Assembly (NCBI RefSeq): GCF_022662375.1
Contig: NZ_JAKNQL010000003.1
Location: 186,001-250,000, forward strand
Length of the DNA: 64,000 bases
Direction of reading: 5' to 3'
DNA from: Pseudomonas sp. CROZ-RG-20F-R04-15
GTDB lineage: Bacteria; Pseudomonadota; Gammaproteobacteria; Pseudomonadales; Pseudomonadaceae
Shown: positions 35,035 to 44,174 of the stretch, piece after piece
How positions within the stretch are numbered: the first letter of the stretch is position 1
Layout: each line of letters opens with the position of its first letter
Position numbers and translations under genes: made by a program
The notes under the pieces: model-generated
The model's database searches: none
The model's input: the letters and a program-made list of their open reading frames with translations, nothing else
Told to the model about the DNA's origin: nothing

Positions 35035-36261
35035 CTACTCGAGATTGACCTTGATGATCTGTTTCAACGGAAAGGTATCAATATTCGCCGCTTCGACGAC
35101 TTTGCGATCGTTGATTAACGTGTCGATATCAATGTTGATGCCCGAATAACCGATAGCCACCGGTGTATCGAAAACTTGACGCAACGTCAGACTCGTCGCG
35201 GAGGACTTCACCACTGAACCGGTCACACCCGGCATCGCAGGCGTTACGGACTCCACCCGTTTACGGATATCGGCGTTGACCTGCGCCAGTTCCGCCTCTT
35301 TCTGTTTAACAAGCGCCTGATTGGTCGCCGGCACGACGGCCGCTGGCTTGTCGGCAGCCGCCTTGGTATCGCCTGCCTTGGCCACTGCGGACTTCCCGTC
35401 TCCCGCGCCATCCCCCTTGGCAGTTGGCTTTAGCGCGCGAAGCTGGTTCTCAATAGCCGTTTTGCGCTCATCCAGATCTGTCAGTGCCCGTGTAACCGCA
35501 GCCAATTGCGCACCGTTGCTTTCGGTCGAGGAAACCACCACATCCAACGAGCGCGCCAGATAAACCTGGGTTACCAGTACAAGCACAGACGTCGTGTCAT
35601 TCTTGTCGTTGACCTTCGCATCGTTTTTCAGCGAAACCACCGCATTTGTCAGCTTGTTGCGTTGAGCGTCGGTGTATTTGCTTAAATATTTGTCGGCCGC
35701 AAGATGGGCATCGCTATACAGCACCCCATATGTTTCCGCCAATGGCACCGAGTACGCCACCGAATATCCCGACTTGCGCGCGCCCCCAAAAAATGCGCCG
35801 ATCGCGCTATTGCTGACCCCTAGCCCGATATCACTCTCAGCCAGTGAAGCAAAGGTGAAGCCGGGAAAAGCCACCAGTGCATTCATTTTCACGTTGGTGT
35901 TCGGTACAAAAAGGTCCGGAACACTGGTCGCCGTCACAAGTCCGGACTTGTCCACCGGAGTTTTCTGCGCGGTGATGTAAGGCGCGGCCTTCTTCAGTTC
36001 CTCATCCAGCCTCATCCGATCAAACCAGACCGAACTCATGTAGTAATCAGCGGTTTTCATTTTGTTACCGGCCTTCGCGGCTCTTACCACATAAAAATCG
36101 CCTACTTCAAAGTTGCCACGCGGCGGAAATATCGGTTTGAAGTTCAACTGCTCCGTATTGGCCGACCACTGCTGCACGACCGCCCCGCGTTCCGGGCGGC
36201 TACTGCAAGCGACCAACCCAATACACAACGCACAAATCGTCAAACGATGAAAATTGTTCAT
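35035..36261 (-). CDS. large lipoprotein of unknown function
   Basis: A 408-residue protein starting MNNFHRLTICALCIGLVACS, with a lipobox LVAC (Cys19). A low-complexity Ala/Lys/Asp linker lies at about 290-330 (GDGAGDGKSAVAKAGDTKAA), flanked by short coiled coils (RALTDLDERKTAIENQLRAL, KQKEAELAQVNADIRKRVES). GAGGGG precedes the chosen ATG. Composition is somewhat AT-richer than the neighbours. No family recognised; a periplasmic or surface structural role is a guess. Confidence 0.78.
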   Translation of the reverse strand: MNNFHRLTICALCIGLVACSSRPERGAVVQQWSANTEQLNFKPIFPPRGNFEVGDFYVVRAAKAGNKMKTADYYMSSVWFDRMRLDEELKKAAPYITAQKTPVDKSGLVTATSVPDLFVPNTNVKMNALVAFPGFTFASLAESDIGLGVSNSAIGAFFGGARKSGYSVAYSVPLAETYGVLYSDAHLAADKYLSKYTDAQRNKLTNAVVSLKNDAKVNDKNDTTSVLVLVTQVYLARSLDVVVSSTESNGAQLAAVTRALTDLDERKTAIENQLRALKPTAKGDGAGDGKSAVAKAGDTKAAADKPAAVVPATNQALVKQKEAELAQVNADIRKRVESVTPAMPGVTGSVVKSSATSLTLRQVFDTPVAIGYSGINIDIDTLINDRKVVEAANIDTFPLKQIIKVNLE

Positions 36262-36627
36262 GACATGCCCCTCGGACCCTTTTATGTGACCGACGGCGCG
36301 CACTCTTACTGCGCGCACGGCAGTGCCTCATCGCTCTAGGGTTGATGGACTGCAAGGGAGTAATACAAACGAGTACTGAATCAGAGGGCCTGAGCTCGCT
36401 TAACTGTTCCATCCCTGGTCGGTGCTGGCAATTTGACTATAGATCCACACAAGCAACCAACAAGCCCTTGAAAGCCTTTCTTTGCAGGTGTTTCGCAGGC
36501 GTTACAGATTTCGCTTCAGTCGCTTACAGGGCTTGCGCGCCCGCCGAGGCAGTAGTCAATCGACAACCTTTCCAGCTACATTCGGCATCCATCGACGATT
36601 GCAGGCAGTCACGCCAAGGAATTGCAC
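36262..36627. other. divergent intergenic region, nothing identified
   Basis: A 366-bp spacer with TATA-like and CTTTTATGTG segments near 36278. No dyad, repeat or RNA stood out. It carries the promoters of the lipoprotein gene and the GST operon. Confidence 0.35.
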
Positions 36628-37233
36628 ATGAAACTGATCGGCATGCTGGACTCCCCTTACGTGCGCCGCGTGGCGATCTCCGCCAAACGCCTGGGCATCG
36701 ACCTCGAACACGAGTCGGTCTCGGTGTTCCGCCACTTCGAGCAATTCCAGCAGATCAACCCGGTGGTCAAAGCCCCGACGCTGATCCTTGATGACGGCGT
36801 GGTCCTGATGGACTCGACCCTCATCCTCGACTACCTCGAAGCCAGTGCCGGCAAAAGCCTGCTACCAACCGACCTGAAACAACGCGCCCACGCCCTGCGC
36901 CTGATCGGCCTCAGTCTCGCCGCCTGCGAAAAAGCCGTGCAGCTCTACTACGAGCGCAACCTGCGCCCAGCCGACATTCAATACCAACCGTGGGTCGAAC
37001 GCGTCGAAGGCCAACTCGCCGCCGCCTTCACCGCCCTAGAGCAAGAACTGGAAAAAACCGGCCTGCCCACCGACGGTACCCTCACCCAGGCCGGCATCAG
37101 CCTCGCGGTTGCTTGGAGCTTCACCGACCTCGTCGTCCCCGACCAGATCGACACCCGCCGCTACCCCCACATCGCCCAATACACCGCCTACGCCGAAACC
37201 CTCGAAGCGTTCGTCAGCACCCCGATGACCTGA
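36628..37233 (+). CDS. glutathione S-transferase family protein
   Basis: A 201-residue protein with a thioredoxin-like N-terminal domain (MKLIGMLDSPYVRRVAISAK, then VKAPTLILDDGVVLMDSTLI with the glutathione-binding VxxPxL and xES-type xDS positions) and a helical C-terminal domain. It probably conjugates glutathione to an unknown electrophile. AAGGA precedes ATG 36628. The DNA-alkylation-repair gene starts 2 bp after its stop, so detoxification and repair of alkylating damage may be co-expressed. Confidence 0.9.
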   Translation: MKLIGMLDSPYVRRVAISAKRLGIDLEHESVSVFRHFEQFQQINPVVKAPTLILDDGVVLMDSTLILDYLEASAGKSLLPTDLKQRAHALRLIGLSLAACEKAVQLYYERNLRPADIQYQPWVERVEGQLAAAFTALEQELEKTGLPTDGTLTQAGISLAVAWSFTDLVVPDQIDTRRYPHIAQYTAYAETLEAFVSTPMT

Positions 37234-37235
37234 CC

Positions 37236-38342
37236 ATGAGCACCACCGACACCGCCGCCCCGGCGTTAAAGGAAATCTTCAACGCCGAGCGCTTGCAGCA
37301 CATCGCCCGCGAAATGAGCGCCGTGTACCCGGCGTTCAAGGCCAAGGCGTTTCTCAAACACGCCCAAGATGGACTCGCTGAATTATCAGTGATGCAACGC
37401 ATGGCGCGTGTCAGCGAAAGCCTGCACGCCGTGTTGCCGCTGGACTACGAAGATTCCCTCGATGTATTGCGTGAACTCGCGCCAAGGCTGAACAGCGGAT
37501 TCGTCAGCATGTGCCTGCCGCATTACGTCGCGAGTTACGGCGGGCATGCGTTCGACACCTCCATGGACGCCTTGAAGTACTTCACCACCTTCGGCTCCTC
37601 CGAATTCGCCATCCGCCACTTTCTGCGCAGCGACCTGGAGCGCTCGCTGGAACTAATGCACGACTGGACCCGAGACGAAAACCACCACGTTCGCCGACTC
37701 GCCAGCGAAGGCAGCCGACCTCGCCTGCCTTGGTCGTTTCGGTTGGAAGCGGTTCAGGCCGATCCGCAGTTGGCAGCGGGGATACTGGATCGGTTGAAGG
37801 CGGATGAGAGTTTGTACGTGCGCAAGTCCGTGGCGAATCATTTGAATGATGTGACGAAGGTGCATCCGGGGTGGGTGTTGGACACGATTGAAGGTTGGTC
37901 GTTGGAGAACAAGCATACGAGCTGGATTGCGAAGCATGCGTTGCGGAGTTTGATTAAGCGGGGGGATTTGCGGGCGCTGACGGTGATTGGTGCCGGGGCG
38001 AAGGCTGAGGTTGAGTTGTTGGATGTGCGGGTTGAACCGGCGGTGGTGCGGTTGGGGGAAGCGATTACGTTGTCGTTTGTGGTGAAGTCGACGGCGGCGC
38101 ATGTGCAGCGGTTGGTGATTGATTATGCGATTGACTATGTGAAGGCGAATGGTGGGGTTTCGGGGAAGGTTTTTAAGTTGAAGACGGTGGAGTTGGCGGG
38201 GTTTGGGAGTGTGGTTGTGGGGAGGCGGCAGGTGATTAGGGATTTTACGACGCGGAAGCATTTTGTGGGGCGGCATGGGGTGAGGTTAATGGTGAATGGG
38301 GAGGTGTTGGGTATTGTTGCGTTTGACATTGTTGCCGGATGA
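37236..38342 (+). CDS. DNA alkylation repair family protein (AlkD-like HEAT repeats)
   Basis: A 368-residue protein. Residues about 20-240 are helical repeats of the AlkC/AlkD-type DNA glycosylase fold (FGSSEFAIRHFLRSDLERSL, DENHHVRRLASEGSRPRLPW, LYVRKSVANHLNDVTK). A C-terminal beta-rich extension (about 265-368) is seen in the longer members. It should remove alkylated bases. It is co-transcribed with the GST gene. Codon use changes abruptly from C-ending to G/T-ending codons near base 37760 while the frame and family match continue. Confidence 0.9.
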   Translation: MSTTDTAAPALKEIFNAERLQHIAREMSAVYPAFKAKAFLKHAQDGLAELSVMQRMARVSESLHAVLPLDYEDSLDVLRELAPRLNSGFVSMCLPHYVASYGGHAFDTSMDALKYFTTFGSSEFAIRHFLRSDLERSLELMHDWTRDENHHVRRLASEGSRPRLPWSFRLEAVQADPQLAAGILDRLKADESLYVRKSVANHLNDVTKVHPGWVLDTIEGWSLENKHTSWIAKHALRSLIKRGDLRALTVIGAGAKAEVELLDVRVEPAVVRLGEAITLSFVVKSTAAHVQRLVIDYAIDYVKANGGVSGKVFKLKTVELAGFGSVVVGRRQVIRDFTTRKHFVGRHGVRLMVNGEVLGIVAFDIVAG

Positions 38343-38461
38343 GGCCGTATTTGGATTCGTTGATCTGGCAATACTCGGACTGATAGAGAGTTACGAATGG
38401 GGCTGCTTTCGGCCAATAGTTGCCGTTCGGATGAGACCGTCTCATTGTTCTTGTCGAAATG

Positions 38462-38500
38462 CAGGGATTGAGTTTAGTCTCCTAAAATCCCTGATTTTTT
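38462..38500 (+). terminator. probable intrinsic terminator
   Basis: CAGGGATT (38462-38469) pairs with AATCCCTG (38486-38493), followed by ATTTTTTC. The 16-nt loop is long. It ends the GST/alkylation-repair operon before the defence genes. Confidence 0.6.
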
Positions 38501-38526
38501 CAGTGGCACCGTAATTTCACAATACT

Positions 38527-38539
38527 CATCCTATGGATG
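38527..38539. promoter_or_regulatory. short dyad before hamA
   Basis: CATCC-TAT-GGATG lies 37 bp upstream of the hamA start in AT-rich DNA. It could be an operator or just a chance dyad. Confidence 0.2.
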
Positions 38540-38575
38540 GATACAGTTGCTCAAGAACGAGCGAAGTGAGCCTAG

Positions 38576-39406
38576 ATGTCTGCAACGCTTCCATATGCGG
38601 CTTGGTTGAAAAAAGCTGGCCATAAAGTCACAACATCAGATGGTGTGTCTGTCGACGTTTTTGAGCTTCGAGTAGAGCTTAGTTCGACTCCAATTCTCAG
38701 CGCTTGGGCGAAGGCTTTTCGCGAGCACTACTGCCTTGACGCGCAGATAGACCGACTCCGAAGGGGCACCGGTAAGTCTCGCGCTGAATACCTAACACAC
38801 ATGGTATTTCCAGACAAATCGCACGATTTCGGGCCAGCGACACGCTCCGGAGATTTTGCGGAAATCCTCATTGCTGACCTTCTTGAAAGTCAGTTTGGAT
38901 TCTGGGCACCTAGAACGCGTTATGACGATAAGCTTGTTCGTAACGAGTCACCAAAAGGCACGGATGTGTTGGCGTTCAAGTTTCATGGTGCAAGTCCTTC
39001 AAACCCTTCCCGTAAAGACGTTTTGGTTTCTTTTGAATCTAAGGCGCAACTTAGCGGCAAGAAGGCTATGCCACGTCTGCAAGATGCAGTGAACGACTCC
39101 GTCAAAGATGTTTATCGTATTTCAGAATCCTTAAACGCTATCAAGCGGCGCCTGATTAACCGAGGCGATGAGGACGGTGCTGACCGTATTGAGCGTTTCC
39201 AAGAAGGTCTAGAAATCCCCTACATTCGAATGACGGGCGCTGCCGCAGTTTTCTGCTCAAGCATTTACGACTCAGCCTATATTTCTGAGACGACCGATTG
39301 TGCAGGTCACGAGAATGTCGACAACCTCATGCTCGTCGTTGTGCACGCCAAGACATTAATGGCGTTCGTACATTCTCTTTATGAAAGGGCCGCAAATGAA
39401 GCCTGA
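38576..39406 (+). CDS. hamA: Hachiman anti-phage system protein HamA (DUF1837 nuclease)
   Basis: A 276-residue protein of the DUF1837 type. A PD-(D/E)xK-like nuclease core can be read: E96 in SGDFAE, D130 in KGTD, and E154-x-K156 in FESK. It overlaps the start of a large helicase gene, the gene pair that defines Hachiman. In known systems HamA degrades DNA once HamB signals invasion. The gene is much AT-richer than its neighbours, in keeping with acquisition by transfer. Family identity rests on motif reading and the pairing. Confidence 0.85.
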   Translation: MSATLPYAAWLKKAGHKVTTSDGVSVDVFELRVELSSTPILSAWAKAFREHYCLDAQIDRLRRGTGKSRAEYLTHMVFPDKSHDFGPATRSGDFAEILIADLLESQFGFWAPRTRYDDKLVRNESPKGTDVLAFKFHGASPSNPSRKDVLVSFESKAQLSGKKAMPRLQDAVNDSVKDVYRISESLNAIKRRLINRGDEDGADRIERFQEGLEIPYIRMTGAAAVFCSSIYDSAYISETTDCAGHENVDNLMLVVVHAKTLMAFVHSLYERAANEA

Positions 39407-42400
39407 AAATCGAGCCCGTTTTGCTGCTGCTATAACTCTTTCAAAAGGCAAAATGTATGAATACGGGATTCCCGCGGAGGACCATCTTGAGTTCCCCGAA
39501 GGTCTCGATCTTGAAATGCAGTTTCCTTTGGCTATCGGAACACTGGGGGACTTCGCATCCGAAACAGTAAGCCGCGTTGTTGGATCGGTAGATGCCCTCG
39601 AGACTCCCCACGATGAGGTTATCTTTGCATCCCAGGTGCTTCAGGCTTTTGATGAGTCCCTGCTGAATCAGAGTATTTCGTTCAATTTGCGTTTGCTGTC
39701 TGCGGCTGGTTTCTATCTAGGGAATATCCCCGGTAATGCCGCAGTGCAGATATCTCGGTTACGCCAGCTTCCAGAGTCTGAAGCTGCCCCTTTAGCTAGG
39801 GCAGTGAGTCTGGCCCTGGACAAACCATGGGTCCGATCTCGAGCGGCGTTAGAACTTCTCCGTGCGAGGTCTATTCTGGTCGCGCTTGAAAGGCATTACG
39901 CGACAGGAAAGGAGGGTGGCACGGTCTTCAACGAAATTAGAGTATTGCGACATTGGGCGTATTCATCGGCTACCGCTCATGAGTTGTTGATGTCTGATTT
40001 GCTTGGTGCAGTGGCAGTGACTCGGATCGCTAATTCCGCGTGGACGTTGATGCCTCAATATAGCGATCTGACATCAGAAACATGGAGACCCTACCTATCT
40101 CGCGCCCTGTCTATTAAGGAAATGTGGCCTTCTCAGCGGATGCTTGGGGAAGCAGGTCTATACAGGGGACAGTCTGGCGTTGTTCAGATGCCAACCAGCA
40201 CCGGCAAGTCTCGAGCAACAGAACTGGTAATTCGATCAGCTTTCCTTTCATCTCGAACGAAATTGGCATTAGTGATTGCGCCATTTCGGGCGCTTTGCCA
40301 AGAGATAGCGAGTGATCTGGATAAAGCGTTTAAGGATGACGGTTACAGCGTTAATCAGGTCAGTGATGCGTTGCAGCCCGATATTGATCTCAATATTTTC
40401 GGGTTAGAGATTGAAACAAAGCCACAGGTCGTTGTTTTGACACCGGAGAAGCTTCTTTTCTTGTTACGGCAAGAACCAGATATCATTTCGAATGCGGGTT
40501 TGGTGGTTTATGACGAAGGCCATCAATTCGATACCGGCACTCGCGGGGTGACGTACGAATTGTTGCTGACTTCCATCAAACGGATGCTATCGGAAGATTC
40601 GCAAAGCGTGTTGATTTCGGCGGTAATACAGAATGCGTCCGCCGTTGCTAATTGGCTCTTGGAAGATCAGTCGAAGGTAGTGACTGATAACTCAATGCAA
40701 TCGAGACGTCTGGTCGCTTTTGCGAGTATTCCTAAAAATGTCACGGATGGGCAGTTGCAGTTCAACGTCCTATCGGACAGTGAACAGAGCTTTTATGTGC
40801 CTCGTGTGATCGTTGCTGAAAAAATGCCCCGCCTAAAAGGAGAGAGAAAGGACAGATTTTTCCCTACCAAGGAAAGCGGCTCTATTGCGTTATACCTCGC
40901 GTTATTGCTTCTGAGGAATGGTGGTGTCGCTATCTATGCAGGTAAAAAAGCGTCCGCCGCAAAAATTGTGAAGGATGCAGTCGAGGACACTTTTCTCCGT
41001 GGAGTCTCCCTCCCTTCACCGCTGGAGTACAGTGACCCAGAAGAAATTCGTCGATTCGTTCGACTATACATTGAGAACTTCAGCGAAGGTGCCTACTTAA
41101 CTAAGGCAGCTGCGATAGGTATTTTTGCTCATCATGGAAACACCCCTCAAGGAGTTCGCCTCGCTATAGAACATGCAATGAGGCAGCGTTTGATCCGTCT
41201 GATCGTCTGTACCTCCACTCTTGCTCAAGGGGTAAATCTCCCCATCCGATATCTGCTTGTCACAAGTGCAATGGTTGGGCGGGAGTCCATTCGAGTTCGA
41301 GATTTCCATAACCTCATGGGGCGAGCGGGCCGAGCAGGAATGTATGGTGAGGGCACGGTAATTTTCACAGATCACCGACTGTACGATGAACGTACCACTC
41401 AGACGTACCGCTGGCGGGATACGGTGAATCTGATAAAGCCAGATACTGCGGAGCCCACAGGAAGCACGTTGCTTTCTCTGTTCGATCCGATGACGAACGA
41501 ATCAGGCAGAAATTCCATAACTTCACCGAGCCCGTCTGAGATCGCTACCCAGATTGTCGATAATTGGGACGGCCTGTGGGCTGCCGTAGGAAACATTTCT
41601 GAGGAGCTCATTCGAAACGGATATTCAGTCGCCTCCCTTCGTGCACAAATGGAGGGAAAAAAGAAGATTGTCGAAGCCGTAGAAAGCTTTCTGATGACCT
41701 ACCGAAGTGATGTGGACTCAGAGACGTTTGTAGCAAATGCCAAAGTCCTTTCAAGTGAGACGTTGGCCTATTCACTTGCCACTCCAGATCAGCAGATGTT
41801 GCTGTCGGGTATTTTCGAGTCTGTAGCACGCAGGATTGAAAGGCTTGTGCCGGAGACGACGACTCAACATCGCTTTGGACGCACCCTACTGGGAATCGAT
41901 CACGCGTTGGCAATTGATACTTGGGTTCGCGCCAATGTGCAATCTCTGGAGCATGTCTCGTCGGCAACCGAGCTGTTTGAGAGAGTTTGGCCACTGTTGG
42001 TTTCGCTTTCGACCGAGAAGAGGCTTCATGACACCATCCCTGATGTGGCATTGGATGGATTAGCTACTGGATGGCTCGAAGGACATTCTTTCGCAGTTCT
42101 TCAGCAACAGCTCGATGACATAGGTGCGAAGTACCCTCATGGAGCTAATTTTAGGGCATTCGATCTTGATCTGGTCGTAGACCTTTGTGAGCAGACATTC
42201 GGCTTTGAGTTCGCTTTGCTCCTTGCTGCTGTCAAAGAGGCGTTCTTAGCTCTGGCGGTAGAGGAGATTGGAGATGAATTTAGATGGTATGCAGATCTTC
42301 TTCAGAAACGCTTGAAATACGGGCTTCCTGGCGAAGAGTCTATCTCGTATTACGAGGCAGGGTTTTCTGAGCGAGTAATAGCACAGCGCATGGCTTTTAC

Positions 42401-42539
42401 GATCTTGGATACTGCGGAGACGAGCTATGAGGCCCGAAATTTGATACGTGACAATCAGGCGGAATTTGAGCTAGTCCTCGACAATTATCCCTCTTATTTT
42501 GAAGATGTTTTCCAAAGGATTATCGCGCCGCAGTCGTAG
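39396..42539 (+). CDS. hamB: Hachiman anti-phage system helicase HamB
   Basis: A 1047-residue superfamily 2 helicase. After an about 250-residue N-terminal region come Walker A PTSTGKS (266-272), DEGH (373-376), a TSTLAQGVNLP segment and the arginine-finger motif GRAGRAG (642-648), as in Ski2-like helicases; the last about 350 residues are helical. ATG 39396, preceded by AAGGG, overlaps hamA by 11 bp; ATG 39381 is the alternative. HamB is thought to patrol DNA and release HamA on damage or phage structures. Low GC and mixed codon use mark it as accessory. Confidence 0.88.
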   Translation: MKPENRARFAAAITLSKGKMYEYGIPAEDHLEFPEGLDLEMQFPLAIGTLGDFASETVSRVVGSVDALETPHDEVIFASQVLQAFDESLLNQSISFNLRLLSAAGFYLGNIPGNAAVQISRLRQLPESEAAPLARAVSLALDKPWVRSRAALELLRARSILVALERHYATGKEGGTVFNEIRVLRHWAYSSATAHELLMSDLLGAVAVTRIANSAWTLMPQYSDLTSETWRPYLSRALSIKEMWPSQRMLGEAGLYRGQSGVVQMPTSTGKSRATELVIRSAFLSSRTKLALVIAPFRALCQEIASDLDKAFKDDGYSVNQVSDALQPDIDLNIFGLEIETKPQVVVLTPEKLLFLLRQEPDIISNAGLVVYDEGHQFDTGTRGVTYELLLTSIKRMLSEDSQSVLISAVIQNASAVANWLLEDQSKVVTDNSMQSRRLVAFASIPKNVTDGQLQFNVLSDSEQSFYVPRVIVAEKMPRLKGERKDRFFPTKESGSIALYLALLLLRNGGVAIYAGKKASAAKIVKDAVEDTFLRGVSLPSPLEYSDPEEIRRFVRLYIENFSEGAYLTKAAAIGIFAHHGNTPQGVRLAIEHAMRQRLIRLIVCTSTLAQGVNLPIRYLLVTSAMVGRESIRVRDFHNLMGRAGRAGMYGEGTVIFTDHRLYDERTTQTYRWRDTVNLIKPDTAEPTGSTLLSLFDPMTNESGRNSITSPSPSEIATQIVDNWDGLWAAVGNISEELIRNGYSVASLRAQMEGKKKIVEAVESFLMTYRSDVDSETFVANAKVLSSETLAYSLATPDQQMLLSGIFESVARRIERLVPETTTQHRFGRTLLGIDHALAIDTWVRANVQSLEHVSSATELFERVWPLLVSLSTEKRLHDTIPDVALDGLATGWLEGHSFAVLQQQLDDIGAKYPHGANFRAFDLDLVVDLCEQTFGFEFALLLAAVKEAFLALAVEEIGDEFRWYADLLQKRLKYGLPGEESISYYEAGFSERVIAQRMAFTILDTAETSYEARNLIRDNQAEFELVLDNYPSYFEDVFQRIIAPQS

Positions 42540-42572
42540 TTCCCGTTATCTAACATATGCGCCGCAGACGTC

Positions 42573-42592
42573 TGCTTTTGGCCGAAAGCTGA
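42573..42592. repeat. short intergenic repeat, copy 1
   Basis: TGCTTTTGGCCGAAAGCTGA shares the core CTTT-GGCCGAAAGC with a second copy at 43367-43386. The two copies flank the HEPN-like gene. Confidence 0.55.
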
Positions 42593-42653
42593 TTATTTAT
42601 TACGTCCAGTAACCAGAACAAGAACGTTTCCCCCAAGTCCGGCTAGATTCAAG

Positions 42654-43289
42654 CTACTTCCCTTCAGATCGCTGAGAAAGGCGGAAGAACATAGCCTTCA
42701 TGAGTAAGCCGTTTATTAAGTTTAACTCGTCTTCGATACGGAGAAAGTCTGCAATGGTATATCCTACAGAGACTTTCTCGGAAAATCCGGCTGCTAAGTT
42801 TGTGATTGCCTCATAATTTTCGTTATCTTGAGTAGTTGACTCTGTTAATGCCAAAAGTTTTGTTGTGAACTCAAAGTACTCGTTCGAGTGAATTGCAAAT
42901 AGTGTTTGAGTGGTGTCACCTTTTTTAGCCCACACATCATGCTGCACTCTATTTCGTTTTGATCTTGACAGGTCGAGACGAGTCAATACATCTGTAACTG
43001 ATTGTAGCTCCTCTGCTTCTAAGTACTCGGCTGCGAGTTCTCTCGCTGCATTTGTAGTCTTTGCAGCACCATTGTACTTCTTAAGCTGCTTTTTAGCGTC
43101 ATCAGGAGTGGTATCAAGTAAAACTGCAAATAGACAGTTTAAGTTTACTTCTGCTTGCGCCCATAGTGCAGCGATTGCACCTATTTTTTTAGAGAACTCT
43201 GGAGCTTCCTGAATAATATGCGAACCGACTTCCAAGACAGGTTTTCCGTCTCGGTCCCGTATTTTTATCCCGAACTTTTCCTTTTTCAT
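42654..43289 (-). CDS. hypothetical protein with HEPN-like RX4H motif
   Basis: A 211-residue, largely helical soluble protein starting MKKEKFGIKIRDRDGKP. Around residue 120 it carries R-N-R-V-Q-H (RX4H), the catalytic pattern of HEPN-fold RNases, embedded in helices as in that family (DLSRSKRNRVQHDVWAKKGD). AGGAG precedes ATG 43289. It is AT-rich like hamAB and convergent with hamB. A HEPN toxin or abortive-infection role is inference from this motif and the location; there is no visible antitoxin partner. Confidence 0.7.
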   Translation of the reverse strand: MKKEKFGIKIRDRDGKPVLEVGSHIIQEAPEFSKKIGAIAALWAQAEVNLNCLFAVLLDTTPDDAKKQLKKYNGAAKTTNAARELAAEYLEAEELQSVTDVLTRLDLSRSKRNRVQHDVWAKKGDTTQTLFAIHSNEYFEFTTKLLALTESTTQDNENYEAITNLAAGFSEKVSVGYTIADFLRIEDELNLINGLLMKAMFFRLSQRSEGK

Positions 43290-43366
43290 AAACACTCCTG
43301 ATTTCAATACTACGTCAGCTGGTCAGCCTAGCTGAATCGTTCGTTCTTTGATAGATACCCGAGTGG

Positions 43367-43386
43367 CCGCCTTTGGCCGAAAGCGG
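43367..43386. repeat. short intergenic repeat, copy 2
   Basis: CCGCCTTTGGCCGAAAGCGG is nearly self-complementary and matches the core of the copy at 42573-42592. It may mark a junction of the defence segment or be a common Pseudomonas intergenic remnant. Confidence 0.5.
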
Positions 43387-43486
43387 ACCTCGGTTGAACC
43401 CAGCATTGACGCGGCAGCTGTCAAAACTAGTTACTCAAAACCACGGTACTGGAAGCTAGGTAGGAGAAATATCTTCTGCCTGCCTC

Positions 43487-44143
43487 CTACCAGCTTCCAT
43501 ACGGAATGCCGTACTTTTCCACATATCGCTTAGCCTTCTCACTTACCGGATAGGCATAACGACCACCGTGCTTCCCTTGTTCCGGCCCCAAAACTTCTAT
43601 CTCACCTTGACCACGGGCGACCTCAATCGGATTTCGACATGAGTCTCTAACCCATGCCTGGAGTACGCCGCCCGGAGCGAGACCCACGTAGAGCGACGCC
43701 ATAAACCGAGCGGTTTTCTCCGGTGTTTCCGGGCAACGCTGGTGTGTTGACTTCACCATCAGTTGCCTGCCCTCTTCCGGAATCTCGATGAAACCTTGAT
43801 AGGTTTTTTGCTCTGTTATGGATTGCCAGCGGACAAAGATCTGTTTTGGAAGATCAGCGCCCGTCACAGGTCTCCCGGTACCCGTTACTTTCCCCCAACC
43901 ACGAGCAGACTCTGTGCGGATATCGGGCTCGCCGCTAGCAGCAGTGCTCTTGCCAGCGCGAAAGAAAATTCTGTTATTGATGTCTTGGACGGAGCTGTCC
44001 TCTACCCAGACCTTCATGTAATTCGGCTCAACGAACACTAACTCCCACCATGGATATTTAGGGTCATTTTCGCCGGTTTCTGGGCCTGTGATTTGGCAGC
44101 CGGACAAAAATAAAGCGCCCAGCAGCGCAATCCTTGCTTTCAT
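43487..44143 (-). CDS. DUF2931 family lipoprotein, copy 3 (distal)
   Basis: A 218-residue lipoprotein (lipobox LSGC, Cys16). It shares with the next two copies the words WWELVFVEPNYMKVWVEDSSVQDI, TESARGW, ADLPKQIFVRWQSI, YVGLAPGGVLQAWVRDSC and the C-terminal KRYVEKYGIPYGSW (quoted in parts). The family often lies beside type VI lipase effectors, so a periplasmic immunity role is likely here. It is the last of three tandem copies after a DUF2235 lipase gene and is the most diverged. Confidence 0.85.
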   Translation of the reverse strand: MKARIALLGALFLSGCQITGPETGENDPKYPWWELVFVEPNYMKVWVEDSSVQDINNRIFFRAGKSTAASGEPDIRTESARGWGKVTGTGRPVTGADLPKQIFVRWQSITEQKTYQGFIEIPEEGRQLMVKSTHQRCPETPEKTARFMASLYVGLAPGGVLQAWVRDSCRNPIEVARGQGEIEVLGPEQGKHGGRYAYPVSEKAKRYVEKYGIPYGSW

Positions 44144-44174
44144 TACAAAAGATCCATTCAGTTAAGTGTCACGA

